Positions 1-7,700 of a stretch of 64,000 nucleotides of DNA are shown here, piece after piece. Made by a program: the position numbers and the translations under genes. Location of the stretch: NCBI GenBank assembly GCA_043744275.1, contig JAYTUY010000173.1, forward strand, positions 1 to 64,000, read 5' to 3'. Numbering within the stretch: position 1 is the first letter of the stretch; every line of letters begins with the position of its first letter. This DNA is from JAAFJT01 sp043744275. GTDB lineage: Bacteria > Bacteroidota > Bacteroidia > Chitinophagales > Saprospiraceae. The notes below the pieces were generated by a model that saw nothing but the letters and a program-made list of their open reading frames with translations, searched no databases and had not been told where the DNA came from.

Positions 1-199
1 TTTATTTAAAAGGGCTAAAGCAACTCAATCTAAACATAAATTAAATTCATCTTGAATTACCAATATTTAATTTATTCCTAATTTAACAAAGTCAAGGTAT
101 TATTTTCCGCAAAATAGAAAATATGCGCCGACTTTCTAAACTACCCCCTCAGTATTTTGTTTGAAAAATCATATTTTCAACATTCAACAAGGCTTTTTT

Positions 200-1540
200 A
201 TGAATATTAATGTGTTTTGGTTTCGACGAGATTTGCGTTTGCAGGACAATGCAGGCTTGTATCAGGCTTTAAAAAGTGGCGTTCCTACGCTCCCAATTTT
301 TATTTTTGATAAAAAAATATTGGATTATTTGGAAGACCCCGACGATGCTCGCGTCACTTTTCTACACGATACATTGACCGAACTCAAGGCAGAATTGGAA
401 GCTTTAGGCTCTACCCTACTCGTTTTTTATGGCAATCCTTTAGACGTTTGGCAGAAAATGACGGCTGGGTATTCTATCAAAAAAGTGTTCACCAATCACG
501 ATTATGAACCCTATCCATTGCAGCGCGATAAAGAAATTAAAGAATTTTTAAATGCACAAAATATTGATTTTCAAACATTTAAAGATCATATTATTTTTGA
601 AAACAATGAAGTAACTAAAGATGATGGCAAACCATACACTGTTTTTACGCCTTACAGCCGTAAGTGGAAAGCGAAATTAGACAGCCAATTGAGTAATTAT
701 AATGGTCAAAAAATTTCATTTTATTTAGAACCTTATCCAACAGAAAAGTACTTTCAAAATTTTCATAAAATAAATCCGAATCTTAAAATTCCAACTCTCG
801 AAAGCATGAATTTCAAGCGTTCGAGTATTTCAATTCCTTCAAAAACTGTTGCCCGAAGCGTCGTGATGAACTATGACAAAACGCGCAATTTCCCTGCCCT
901 CGCATATAGCACAACTCGGCTCGGCATTCACTACCGGTTTGGTACAATTTCAATTCGCGCAAAGGCATTAGCGGCGATGAGTTTGAATGAAACTTACTTG
1001 AATGAATTGATTTGGCGGGATTTCTATTCTCAGATTTTACAACATTTTCCGCATATAGGTGAAGGAAAAGCCTTTCGCCCTCAATATGACAATATTGCTT
1101 GGCGCGATGATGAAACGTCGTTTCAAAAATGGTGCGATGGCAAAACGGGCTACCCGATTGTGGATGCTGGTATGCGTGAGCTTAATGCCACAGGCTACAT
1201 GCACAACCGCGTGCGTATGATTGTCTCCAGTTTTTTGACCAAGCATTTATTGCTTGATTGGCGGCTTGGCGAAGCCTATTTTGCTAAACAATTGCTTGAT
1301 TTTGATTTTGCGAGCAATAATGGTGGTTGGCAATGGGCTTCGGGCAGTGGTACAGATGCTGCCCCCTATTTCCGAATATTCAACCCGACTGAGCAGCAGA
1401 AAAAATTTGATTCTGAGTATAAATACATTCGCCAATGGGTTCCCGAATATGGCACCCCTCAGTATCCACAGCTAATTGTTGACCATAAAGAAGCACGAGA
1501 AAGGTGCTTGAGGGTTTATGCAGAAGCTTTGAAAAAGTGA
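200..1540 (+). CDS. phrB: Deoxyribodipyrimidine photo-lyase (cryptochrome/photolyase family)
   Basis: Light-driven repair of UV-induced pyrimidine dimers in DNA, using FAD and an antenna chromophore. The N-terminal alpha/beta domain opens with the family signature FWFRRDLRL. The C-terminal FAD domain holds TRLGIHYRFG, ELIWRDFY and, at about residues 375-392, GWQWASGSGTDAAPYFR followed by IFNP, the typical photolyase block. Length 446 aa is close to the usual 450-480. The frame stays open upstream to a TTG at 161, but the ATG at 200 gives the family-typical start MNINVFWF and is preferred. The gene is convergent with the M14 peptidase across a heptanucleotide-repeat intergenic region. A signal-motif copy lies just upstream (145) and another in the 3' end (1455), where it encodes Thr-Pro-Gln-Tyr. 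CPD photolyase is likely; (6-4) specificity cannot be excluded by eye. Confidence 0.93.
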   Translation: MNINVFWFRRDLRLQDNAGLYQALKSGVPTLPIFIFDKKILDYLEDPDDARVTFLHDTLTELKAELEALGSTLLVFYGNPLDVWQKMTAGYSIKKVFTNHDYEPYPLQRDKEIKEFLNAQNIDFQTFKDHIIFENNEVTKDDGKPYTVFTPYSRKWKAKLDSQLSNYNGQKISFYLEPYPTEKYFQNFHKINPNLKIPTLESMNFKRSSISIPSKTVARSVVMNYDKTRNFPALAYSTTRLGIHYRFGTISIRAKALAAMSLNETYLNELIWRDFYSQILQHFPHIGEGKAFRPQYDNIAWRDDETSFQKWCDGKTGYPIVDAGMRELNATGYMHNRVRMIVSSFLTKHLLLDWRLGEAYFAKQLLDFDFASNNGGWQWASGSGTDAAPYFRIFNPTEQQKKFDSEYKYIRQWVPEYGTPQYPQLIVDHKEARERCLRVYAEALKK

Positions 1541-1649
1541 AAAGTGATGAGTGAAAAGTGAAAAGTGAAAACGAAAAGTGAAAAGTGAAAAGTGAAAAGT
1601 GATGAGTGAAAAGTGATGAGTGAAAAGTGAAAAGTGAAAAGTGAAAAGA
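1541..1649. repeat. Heptanucleotide array (GTGAAAA)n with GTGATGA variants
   Basis: Begins immediately after the photolyase stop codon. The 7-nt unit GTGAAAA is repeated many times, some units reading GTGATGA. The inverse array (TTTTCAC)n lies at about 1789-1812 on the far side of the same intergenic region, so the pair could fold as a long stem between two convergent genes. Similar arrays lie at 34879, 36483, 38662 and inside the E2 gene at 62.7 and 63.0 kb. Confidence 0.9.
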
Positions 1650-1720
1650 TGTGCTAAGTAGTATAATTTATATTTTTAGAATTTAAATTTTATGTAAAAT
1701 ATTGATTTTCAATGCGTTAC

Positions 1721-1775
1721 AACTTTACGAGGGTTTTCCCATAGGGATTCCTTCGGAAAAAACCTTCGTAAAGTT
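1721..1775. terminator. Hairpin between convergent genes
   Basis: The arms AACTTTACGAGGGTTTTCC (1721-1739) and 1755-1775 are complementary apart from one substitution and slight length slack, and a T run follows. It lies between the photolyase (+) and M14 peptidase (-) 3' ends, so it may stop transcription from both sides. A related arm (AACTCTAGGAGGGTTT) appears at 7589. Confidence 0.6.
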
Positions 1776-1793
1776 TTTTCAATGCAGCACTTT

Positions 1794-3617
1794 TCACTTT
1801 TCACTTTTCACTAAAACAACTCGCCCGACGGGGTACAATCTGACTGACGGCTCAAAATATTCTGAATTTTTGTAGATAAAATCCAATTGCTCGGCTGCGG
1901 AGGCGGCAAATTTAGGGTCTGATTGCTGTTTCTCTTCCAATTTTTTCCTCAAATCGGGGTTCTTTTTTAAAATATCGGCAGCAACGTCTTCAAAAACATA
2001 GGCTGAAAATCCTTCCTTTTGGTTGAGAATACCATCGAAAAAATTCCATGAAAAAAATGAATCTGGGGCTTGCGGTTCTAAGGTTTCGATGATGTAACGA
2101 GCCGCATTTTGTTTGGTTGAAATAAGGTAATCACCTTTGGCAAAACGCCTTTTCAAAACCTTCGTTTCTAACTTCACCTCTCTGTTCGGATGATGCCCTT
2201 CGTAGGGATAAGGGCTTGATTTATAATCAGTTATGTAGTAAAATTCTGCTTCAATTGTTGTGTCTTTACTGAGGGGTGTCATCGTTACGCTATTCCATTT
2301 GAGCCTTTCTATCACTGCCGAATAAGCCTTCGGAACGATGTAAAACGCTGGTTTTATGACAGATACTGAGGGGGTAAAATGGGGCAAATATTGTATCGTT
2401 TTTTCATAAGGTTTCGCCCTATCGTAGTATAAACGAGGCAGCCCGCTCACCTCACTTTTTTTATAACCTGCTTCAAAACCCTTGAACTGAATCGTCTCTT
2501 TTCGAGTGGTGTCCGATTTCCAATTAATATCTACTTGGGTTTTATTTTGAACGTCTTGATTTGCCTTTTTTTGAGCTTCTATGATTTTATTACAATCGTC
2601 GTGCATAATTTTTATCATACAATCCATGAGCGCATAAGTCGCGCGGACACGGTCGGGAAAGGGCTTGAGCATGTGCGTTTCGGGCATAAATCCAATGGCG
2701 TTGTGCAAGGTGGCGTAGCCTGTCGAATAGCGGGGCATATCAGGAAACGCCATCAATCCGCCCTCTACTTTTTCATCGAAATTGACGTAAGGACTCATTT
2801 CCCATCCTCTTGATTTCATGTCTTTGAAAAGGCGTGGCAAGAGACTATTTTGTTGATAATCAGAGAGATACGTATTGAGTTTATCTTTCTGTGTGGCGAT
2901 GAGGGTCATCGTATATTGATAATCAGCACCGTTGGAAGTATGATTGTCCATGAAAATATGGGGCGACCATTGACTGAAAATTTGGTTGAATGTTTGAGCA
3001 TTTTTAGTATCGGTTTTGATAAAATCTCTATTCAAATCCAAATTTTTAGCATTGCCTCTAAAACCATAATCATCGGGTCCATTTTGATTGATGCGGCTGA
3101 TTCTACCACGATTCAGCACGCCATCAATATTGTAAAACGGAATCACGACCAGCACAATATTGTTTATAAATCGTTGATTATCAGCATTTTGCAAATAGTC
3201 TCTCACGAGCATCATGGTGGCATCAACGCCCTCAGGTTCGCCTGGGTGTATGGCGTTGTTGATAAAATAAATGGCTTTGCCTTTTTGATGGGCTGCTTGG
3301 GGCGTGAATGTGCCGTCCGTTGAAATCACGGCTACATGGAGTGGAAAACCGGCGTCGGTCATGCCCACTTCACGGAGTTTCATGGTTTTGGGATATTTTT
3401 GAGCGAGGGTTTTGTAGTAGGCGACCCCCTCAGTATAAGTGGCTGTTTGGTTGTTGTTTTTCTCAAAAGGGGTGAGTATTTTTTGAGCGGATAGTTGATA
3501 AATAATTGATAATGAGAGTGTTATAACGATAGCCCCCCTGCCCCCAAAGGGGGAGTACATTTGGAAAAATGGAAAAATTTGTATTAATGCCTGAATTTTA
3601 TTTTGAATGTTTTTCAT
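1794..3617 (-). CDS. M14 family zinc carboxypeptidase, exported
   Basis: Predicted secreted or periplasmic metallocarboxypeptidase. The zinc site is visible as HPGEPEG (His124, Glu127) and the third ligand in MDNHTSNG (His226). LDLNRDF (about 194-198) matches the substrate-binding Asn-Arg region and Glu313 in FMPETHM is the likely catalytic glutamate. The hydrophobic stretch at about residues 29-44, ending LSAQ, looks like a signal peptide. Length 607 aa fits large Bacteroidota M14 enzymes with a C-terminal extension. The start overlaps the upstream glycosyltransferase end by 20 bp. A later start at Met20 is possible and would leave a conventional signal peptide. Residues 20-28 are encoded by a CCCCCTTTGGGGG-type palindrome (about 3536-3557), and the last five residues and stop by a heptanucleotide array. 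Three signal-motif copies lie inside. Confidence 0.88.
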   Translation of the reverse strand: MKNIQNKIQALIQIFPFFQMYSPFGGRGAIVITLSLSIIYQLSAQKILTPFEKNNNQTATYTEGVAYYKTLAQKYPKTMKLREVGMTDAGFPLHVAVISTDGTFTPQAAHQKGKAIYFINNAIHPGEPEGVDATMMLVRDYLQNADNQRFINNIVLVVIPFYNIDGVLNRGRISRINQNGPDDYGFRGNAKNLDLNRDFIKTDTKNAQTFNQIFSQWSPHIFMDNHTSNGADYQYTMTLIATQKDKLNTYLSDYQQNSLLPRLFKDMKSRGWEMSPYVNFDEKVEGGLMAFPDMPRYSTGYATLHNAIGFMPETHMLKPFPDRVRATYALMDCMIKIMHDDCNKIIEAQKKANQDVQNKTQVDINWKSDTTRKETIQFKGFEAGYKKSEVSGLPRLYYDRAKPYEKTIQYLPHFTPSVSVIKPAFYIVPKAYSAVIERLKWNSVTMTPLSKDTTIEAEFYYITDYKSSPYPYEGHHPNREVKLETKVLKRRFAKGDYLISTKQNAARYIIETLEPQAPDSFFSWNFFDGILNQKEGFSAYVFEDVAADILKKNPDLRKKLEEKQQSDPKFAASAAEQLDFIYKNSEYFEPSVRLYPVGRVVLVKSEK

Positions 3618-4761
3618 CTTGGAATGTTTTTAAAATATTGTCATAAATAATGATGGCGGTTTTTTCCCAACTGAATTTTGTTCTTTGGATGCGCCCTTTC
3701 TCTATTAAATGTTGTCTTAAATTTTTATCAAAAGCCAATTGACTGAGGGCATTGGTAATTTCTTCTACGGATTCGGGATTGACCAAAAGGGCAGCATCGC
3801 CGGCTACTTCGGGCATGGATGAAGTATTGGATGTGATGACAGGGACATCGCAGTGCATGGCTTCCAAAATGGGGATGCCGAAGCCTTCAAAATTGGACAC
3901 ATAGACAAATGCCTGTGCCGCAGCCGTCAATCTCACCACGTCTTCATCGCTGACATAGCCCGTAAAAATAATATCTTTTTTGAAATCAGCTTTATCAAAT
4001 GCAGCTTTTACTTCGCCCGTTTGCCAAGCAAAACGACCGCAGATCATGAGTTTAAATGGGGTATTATTCTGCTTTTTAAAGGTATCAAATGCTTCAATCA
4101 TGCGGTGTACATTTTTACGAGGATGGACTGCACCGACGTATAGGAAATATGGTGACCCCTCAGTTGCTTCGTCCCTCGCAATGACAAATTTCTTTAAAAA
4201 CTCCTCTTTTTCATTTGAAGAAATAGGTTTAAATTCTTCTCGACAACCGTTGTAACAGACGTCGATTTTTGAGGCATTTATTTTATAATAATTAATAATG
4301 TCTTGCTTCGTAAATTCTGAGACAGTGACGATGCGATTTGCCCTTTTTAGAAAGCGGGGCATAAAATATTTATAATAAAGTCTATTTATAAACTTATCAT
4401 TATCAATGAAATGCGTGAAAGCGATGTCGTGCACGACTAAAAGGGTAGGCGTTGAAGTGCTGAGACTGAGAAAGTTATCAGGGGAAATAAATACATCGGC
4501 TTGGTACTTTTTTAATGCTCTTGCGATTGACCATTCAAACCACCAAATGAATAAAAATGGGTGTCTGGCGGGTGGGAATAATACAACGGGCGTAACGTTA
4601 GAACTGAAAATATAGGACGCATCGAAGGGTCTATCGAAGAAGAAAATGAACTCATGTTCAGGATGTGTGGCTGCCAAACGGCGGAATGTTTCGAGGGTGA
4701 AACGCCCGATTCCTTCCAGTTGATTTTTCAATAAAAAGCGCGTATTGACAGCTATTTTCAA
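3598..4761 (-). CDS. Glycosyltransferase family 4 (GT-B fold)
   Basis: Cytosolic sugar transferase, probably for cell-surface polysaccharide or glycoconjugate synthesis. The N-terminus KIAVNTRFLL...LEGIGRF and the C-terminal HPRKNVHRMIEAF and EGFGIPILEAM (the E-x7-E donor-site motif) are typical of GT4 enzymes. The frame is open to an ATG at 4827, but that would overlap the upstream toxin gene by about 50 bp and add a hydrophobic leader encoded partly by a signal-motif copy (4774). I prefer the TTG at 4761, which gives (M)KIAVNTRFLL as in relatives. The gene is followed by the M14 peptidase with a 20-bp overlap, so the two are probably co-transcribed. Acceptor and sugar are unknown. Confidence 0.85.
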   Translation of the reverse strand: MKIAVNTRFLLKNQLEGIGRFTLETFRRLAATHPEHEFIFFFDRPFDASYIFSSNVTPVVLFPPARHPFLFIWWFEWSIARALKKYQADVFISPDNFLSLSTSTPTLLVVHDIAFTHFIDNDKFINRLYYKYFMPRFLKRANRIVTVSEFTKQDIINYYKINASKIDVCYNGCREEFKPISSNEKEEFLKKFVIARDEATEGSPYFLYVGAVHPRKNVHRMIEAFDTFKKQNNTPFKLMICGRFAWQTGEVKAAFDKADFKKDIIFTGYVSDEDVVRLTAAAQAFVYVSNFEGFGIPILEAMHCDVPVITSNTSSMPEVAGDAALLVNPESVEEITNALSQLAFDKNLRQHLIEKGRIQRTKFSWEKTAIIIYDNILKTFQDEKHSK

Positions 4762-4777
4762 TGATGATATTACCCCC

Positions 4778-5074
4778 TCAGTATTTTCGCAATTTGGGGT
4801 CTTGGCGAGTATTAAAAATGTCAACAATTATAAGTTCGTAGCCATCGCAACGATAAAACATTAAATGGTTTTTACCTATTTTAACCATTCGAACAGTAGG
4901 GTCAATAAGAGAAGGGTGACCGATTTCAGGGTATAGTACTAATAAATCTAACTTCTCATATACATCTTCAGCAAATTTAATAGCGACTTTAAGGGAATAT
5001 TCATCCTGTAAATAGGCGGCTATTTCTTCAAAAGTTTTGTCTGCTTTTTCTTCCCAAGTTATTTGCTTAACCAT
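4778..5074 (-). CDS. ParE/RelE-family toxin
   Basis: 98-residue toxin of the RelE/ParE superfamily. The plan is typical: ITWEEKADKTFEEIAAYL helix, then a helix with KLDLLVLYPEIGHPS, then a beta-sheet region with VRMVKIGKNHLMFYRCDGYELIIVDIFNTRQDP, matching the ParE C-terminal pattern ending R-x-x-P. It overlaps the antitoxin gene by 16 bp, as is usual for toxin-antitoxin operons. ParE-type members poison gyrase and RelE-type members cut mRNA; the sequence looks more ParE-like, but the target is inferred. Confidence 0.83.
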   Translation of the reverse strand: MVKQITWEEKADKTFEEIAAYLQDEYSLKVAIKFAEDVYEKLDLLVLYPEIGHPSLIDPTVRMVKIGKNHLMFYRCDGYELIIVDIFNTRQDPKLRKY

Positions 5075-5319
5075 TTGGCATGTCTTTTTTTAACTTCTTC
5101 ATGGCTTAATAAGTTTTCTCTATTTTTACTTCTTTCAATTGAAGCTTCCAATTTTTCAATTTGTTCTGGTGAAAGTAATGACCATAAATCCTCTTCCTCA
5201 ACTGCTTCTTTAGCCGATTCAAGAATTTTTGCAAGCGCTTCTTTAGTTTGAAGAGAGACAATTATTTCCAGTATTTCATTTTTTAATTCCAATACTGAGT
5301 TTTTTTCTAATACTGTCAT
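5059..5319 (-). CDS. Antitoxin of the ParE-type pair
   Basis: 86-residue charged helical protein, rich in Glu and Lys, directly upstream of and overlapping the ParE-like toxin. It resembles small Bacteroidota addiction-module antitoxins (helix-rich, C-terminal EEVKKRHAKWLSK). No classic ribbon-helix-helix can be assigned with confidence. The assignment rests mainly on size and on position before the toxin. It probably binds the toxin through its C-terminal helix and may repress the operon. Confidence 0.7.
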   Translation of the reverse strand: MTVLEKNSVLELKNEILEIIVSLQTKEALAKILESAKEAVEEEDLWSLLSPEQIEKLEASIERSKNRENLLSHEEVKKRHAKWLSK

Positions 5320-5400
5320 CTTTGTAAATTTATGATGATGAATAAATTTTAGCCGAGGGAATCTCTTTGCAAAACAAATTTAAACATTAATTCTCAAATA

Positions 5401-7212
5401 TCAAACAGCCTCCTCTTCCTCTGTCATTTTCTGCTGCTCGAACATTTCATAATAATAGCCTTTGTTGGCGATGAGTTGTTCGTGCGTGCCTTGCTCTGCG
5501 ATTTCACCGTTTTCGAGGACAATTATTTTATCAAATTGTAAAAGTCCGTAGATGCGGTGGGTGATGATGATGGCGGTTTTGTCGGCTAAGGCGTTGTTCA
5601 AATAGCCCAATATGGTCTGCTCTGTAGTGGTATCGACGGCGGAAAGGCAATCGTCGAGTAAGACAATATCGGGTTGTTTTATCAAGGCGCGGGCGATGGA
5701 AATGCGCTGCTTTTGACCGCCCGAAAGCGTGACGCCGCGCTCGCCGACGATTGTATTGAACCCCTCAGTCAAACCCATAATATCGTCATAAACGGCAGCA
5801 TGGCGGGCAAATTGCTCGATTTCTTCTTGAGATGCGCCCTTTTTTCCGAAGGCGATATTGCCTGATACATTGTCTGAAAAGAGGAAAACGTCTTGAGGTA
5901 CGTAGCCGATTCTTTGACGTAACGTATTGAGGTTCAATGACTTAATGTCTTGTCCATCAATTTTTATGATGCCTTCATCCATGCTTTGCGGTGTCACATC
6001 GTACATGCGCACGAGGAGGTCGGCGATGGTGGTTTTACCGCTGCCTGTACGACCGATGATGGCTAATTTTTCCCCTTGTTTTAAATGAAAACTGATATTT
6101 CTTAAAGCTGAAATACTGGTATCTGGATAGGTGAACGAGACGTTTTTGAACTCTATATCGCCTTTTATGTGATTTTGTGATTTTGTGATTGAGTGATTTT
6201 GTATATCGGATGGCGTTTTCAAAAACTCATTGATGCGTTTCATGGACGCTGACGCCTGTTGCGTGAGCGAGGCAATCCAACCGATGGACGTGACGGGCCA
6301 TGTGAGCATACTCACGTATATGACGAACTCCGCGATATTGCCTGGCGTAATGTTGCCCGCTACGACTTGCAAGCCGCCGACATAGACCGTGATGATGGTA
6401 CTGGCACCAATGCATACGAGCATGATGGGGAAAAAAGCGTTGTCAATTTTCGCTAAACTCAAGGCTTTTTCCTTGAAAATTTCGCTTTGATTAGCAAAAT
6501 GGTTCACAATTGGCTCTTCGCGGACGTAGCTTTTCACGACTCTGATGCCTGAATAGGCTTCTTGAGCAGTGGATGTTAAGGCAGCTAATTGGCGTTGAAT
6601 TTTTTCACTTCGGCGGTTGATTTGAGTGCTGACGTAATAAATGCCGATGACCAAAAACGGCAAAGGCAATAAACTATAAAACGTCAAAATCGGGCTGACA
6701 CTGACCATCGAATAAATGGTGAGCGTGAATAAAGTCACGAGGTTGACACCATATAATATAGTGGGTCCGAGGTAGTTGCGGACTTTGTTCACGTCTTCGG
6801 TGATGCGGCTCATCATATCGCCTGTGTTGTTGCGTTTGTAGAAGGCGAGACTGAGGTCTTGATAATGGTCATAAACGGTTTTTCGCAAATCATACTCTAT
6901 CAAACGGCTCATCACGATGATGGTTTGGCGCATAAAATACATGAAAACACCCATCAAAAGTGCTAAAATAACCACGATGACGCCAAAGAAAAGCAGGCTT
7001 TTACCCAATATGGAATACAAAGCGGCTTGTGATTCAAACCCATCAAAATTTTTATATAAGCTGATGTTGTTGACCACCAAGTCAAGTGCCTTGCGGAGCA
7101 TTTGTGGCTGCAAAATTCGGAAGTAGTTGGAAACGGTGACGAACACGATGCCGCCGAGCAAATGCCATTTATATCGCCAAAAATAGGCGTTGAGAGCTTG
7201 TAATTCTTTCAT
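5401..7212 (-). CDS. ABC transporter, fused permease and ATPase (MsbA/MdlB type)
   Basis: Inner-membrane half-transporter that would act as a homodimer or with a partner. The N-terminal half has six predicted membrane segments (for example residues 15-35 and 65-90) typical of ABC_membrane. The C-terminal ATPase has Walker A GRTGSGKTT (about 386), signature LSGGQKQR (about 494), Walker B IVLLDD (about 514) and the H-loop histidine in ITHR. Length 603 aa is normal. A near-match of the signal motif (5761) lies in the ATPase region. The gene stands alone between the toxin-antitoxin pair and a repeat-rich gap. Substrate is unknown; lipid or drug export are the usual roles of this family. Confidence 0.92.
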   Translation of the reverse strand: MKELQALNAYFWRYKWHLLGGIVFVTVSNYFRILQPQMLRKALDLVVNNISLYKNFDGFESQAALYSILGKSLLFFGVIVVILALLMGVFMYFMRQTIIVMSRLIEYDLRKTVYDHYQDLSLAFYKRNNTGDMMSRITEDVNKVRNYLGPTILYGVNLVTLFTLTIYSMVSVSPILTFYSLLPLPFLVIGIYYVSTQINRRSEKIQRQLAALTSTAQEAYSGIRVVKSYVREEPIVNHFANQSEIFKEKALSLAKIDNAFFPIMLVCIGASTIITVYVGGLQVVAGNITPGNIAEFVIYVSMLTWPVTSIGWIASLTQQASASMKRINEFLKTPSDIQNHSITKSQNHIKGDIEFKNVSFTYPDTSISALRNISFHLKQGEKLAIIGRTGSGKTTIADLLVRMYDVTPQSMDEGIIKIDGQDIKSLNLNTLRQRIGYVPQDVFLFSDNVSGNIAFGKKGASQEEIEQFARHAAVYDDIMGLTEGFNTIVGERGVTLSGGQKQRISIARALIKQPDIVLLDDCLSAVDTTTEQTILGYLNNALADKTAIIITHRIYGLLQFDKIIVLENGEIAEQGTHEQLIANKGYYYEMFEQQKMTEEEEAV

Positions 7213-7321
7213 TTTATGATAATTCAGGACTTTTCATGACAATAAGGTGATTGTAAAAAGGACATAAAGTTAACTGATTATTAAGGTAATTGTTTATAAT
7301 TTTATTGAAAAACCTTGAATA

Positions 7322-7492
7322 AAAGAGTCCAGAGGACTCTCACGTTTGTAGAAACATGAACAAATATCCACCAACTACGAGTCCATAGGACTCACACGTT
7401 TGTAAGTTTCAACAGACGTGTGAGTCCTACGGACTCTTGAAACATTTTTGTTATTATTAATTCTACAAACGTGAGAGTCCTCTGGACTCTTT
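7322..7492. repeat. Nested inverted repeats, GAGTCC-NNN-GGACTC family (copy 1)
   Basis: The outer arms 7322-7353 and 7461-7492 are perfectly complementary over 32 bp. Each contains the small palindrome GAGTCCAGAGGACTC followed by the invariant CACGTTTGTAGAA. Inner arms with GAGTCCATAGGACTC and its partner lie at about 7379-7405 and 7415-7437. A second locus of the same family is at 50794-50954. It is intergenic and resembles REP or MITE-like structures. Confidence 0.85.
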
Positions 7493-7588
7493 ATTTACAC
7501 CATGAAAAAAATGTCAAAATACTGAGGGGGTTAGGCTTTATAAAAAATTGATTATCAATGAGTTGAACCTATATTTAACCTTATTACT

Positions 7589-7622
7589 AACTCTAGGAGG
7601 GTTTCAAAACCCTCGTAGAGTT
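7589..7622. repeat. Hairpin related to the 1721 hairpin
   Basis: Arms AACTCTAGGAGGGTTT (7589-7604) and AAACCCTCGTAGAGTT (7607-7622) match with one mismatch. The GAGGGTTT core is shared with the hairpin at 1721. It lies downstream of the giant gene terminator and may be a mobile palindrome rather than a dedicated terminator. Confidence 0.55.
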
Positions 7623-7635
7623 GGTGCACATAAAA

Positions 7636-7666
7636 AAGTCCGCCAATCACAATGACTGGCGGACTT
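7636..7666 (-). terminator. Rho-independent terminator of the giant Ig-repeat gene
   Basis: On the minus strand, AAGTCCGCCA, a short loop and TGGCGGACTT are followed by a run of T. It lies 35 bp beyond the stop codon of the 2792-residue protein. Confidence 0.85.
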
Positions 7667-7700
7667 AAACGCTAATTAAACCTATTTTTCTAATTTTTTT

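Noticed and set aside
3720..3752. ACTGAGGG at 3743 as a motif copy
   Set aside because: It lacks the leading T and a fourth G in the core, so it was not counted.
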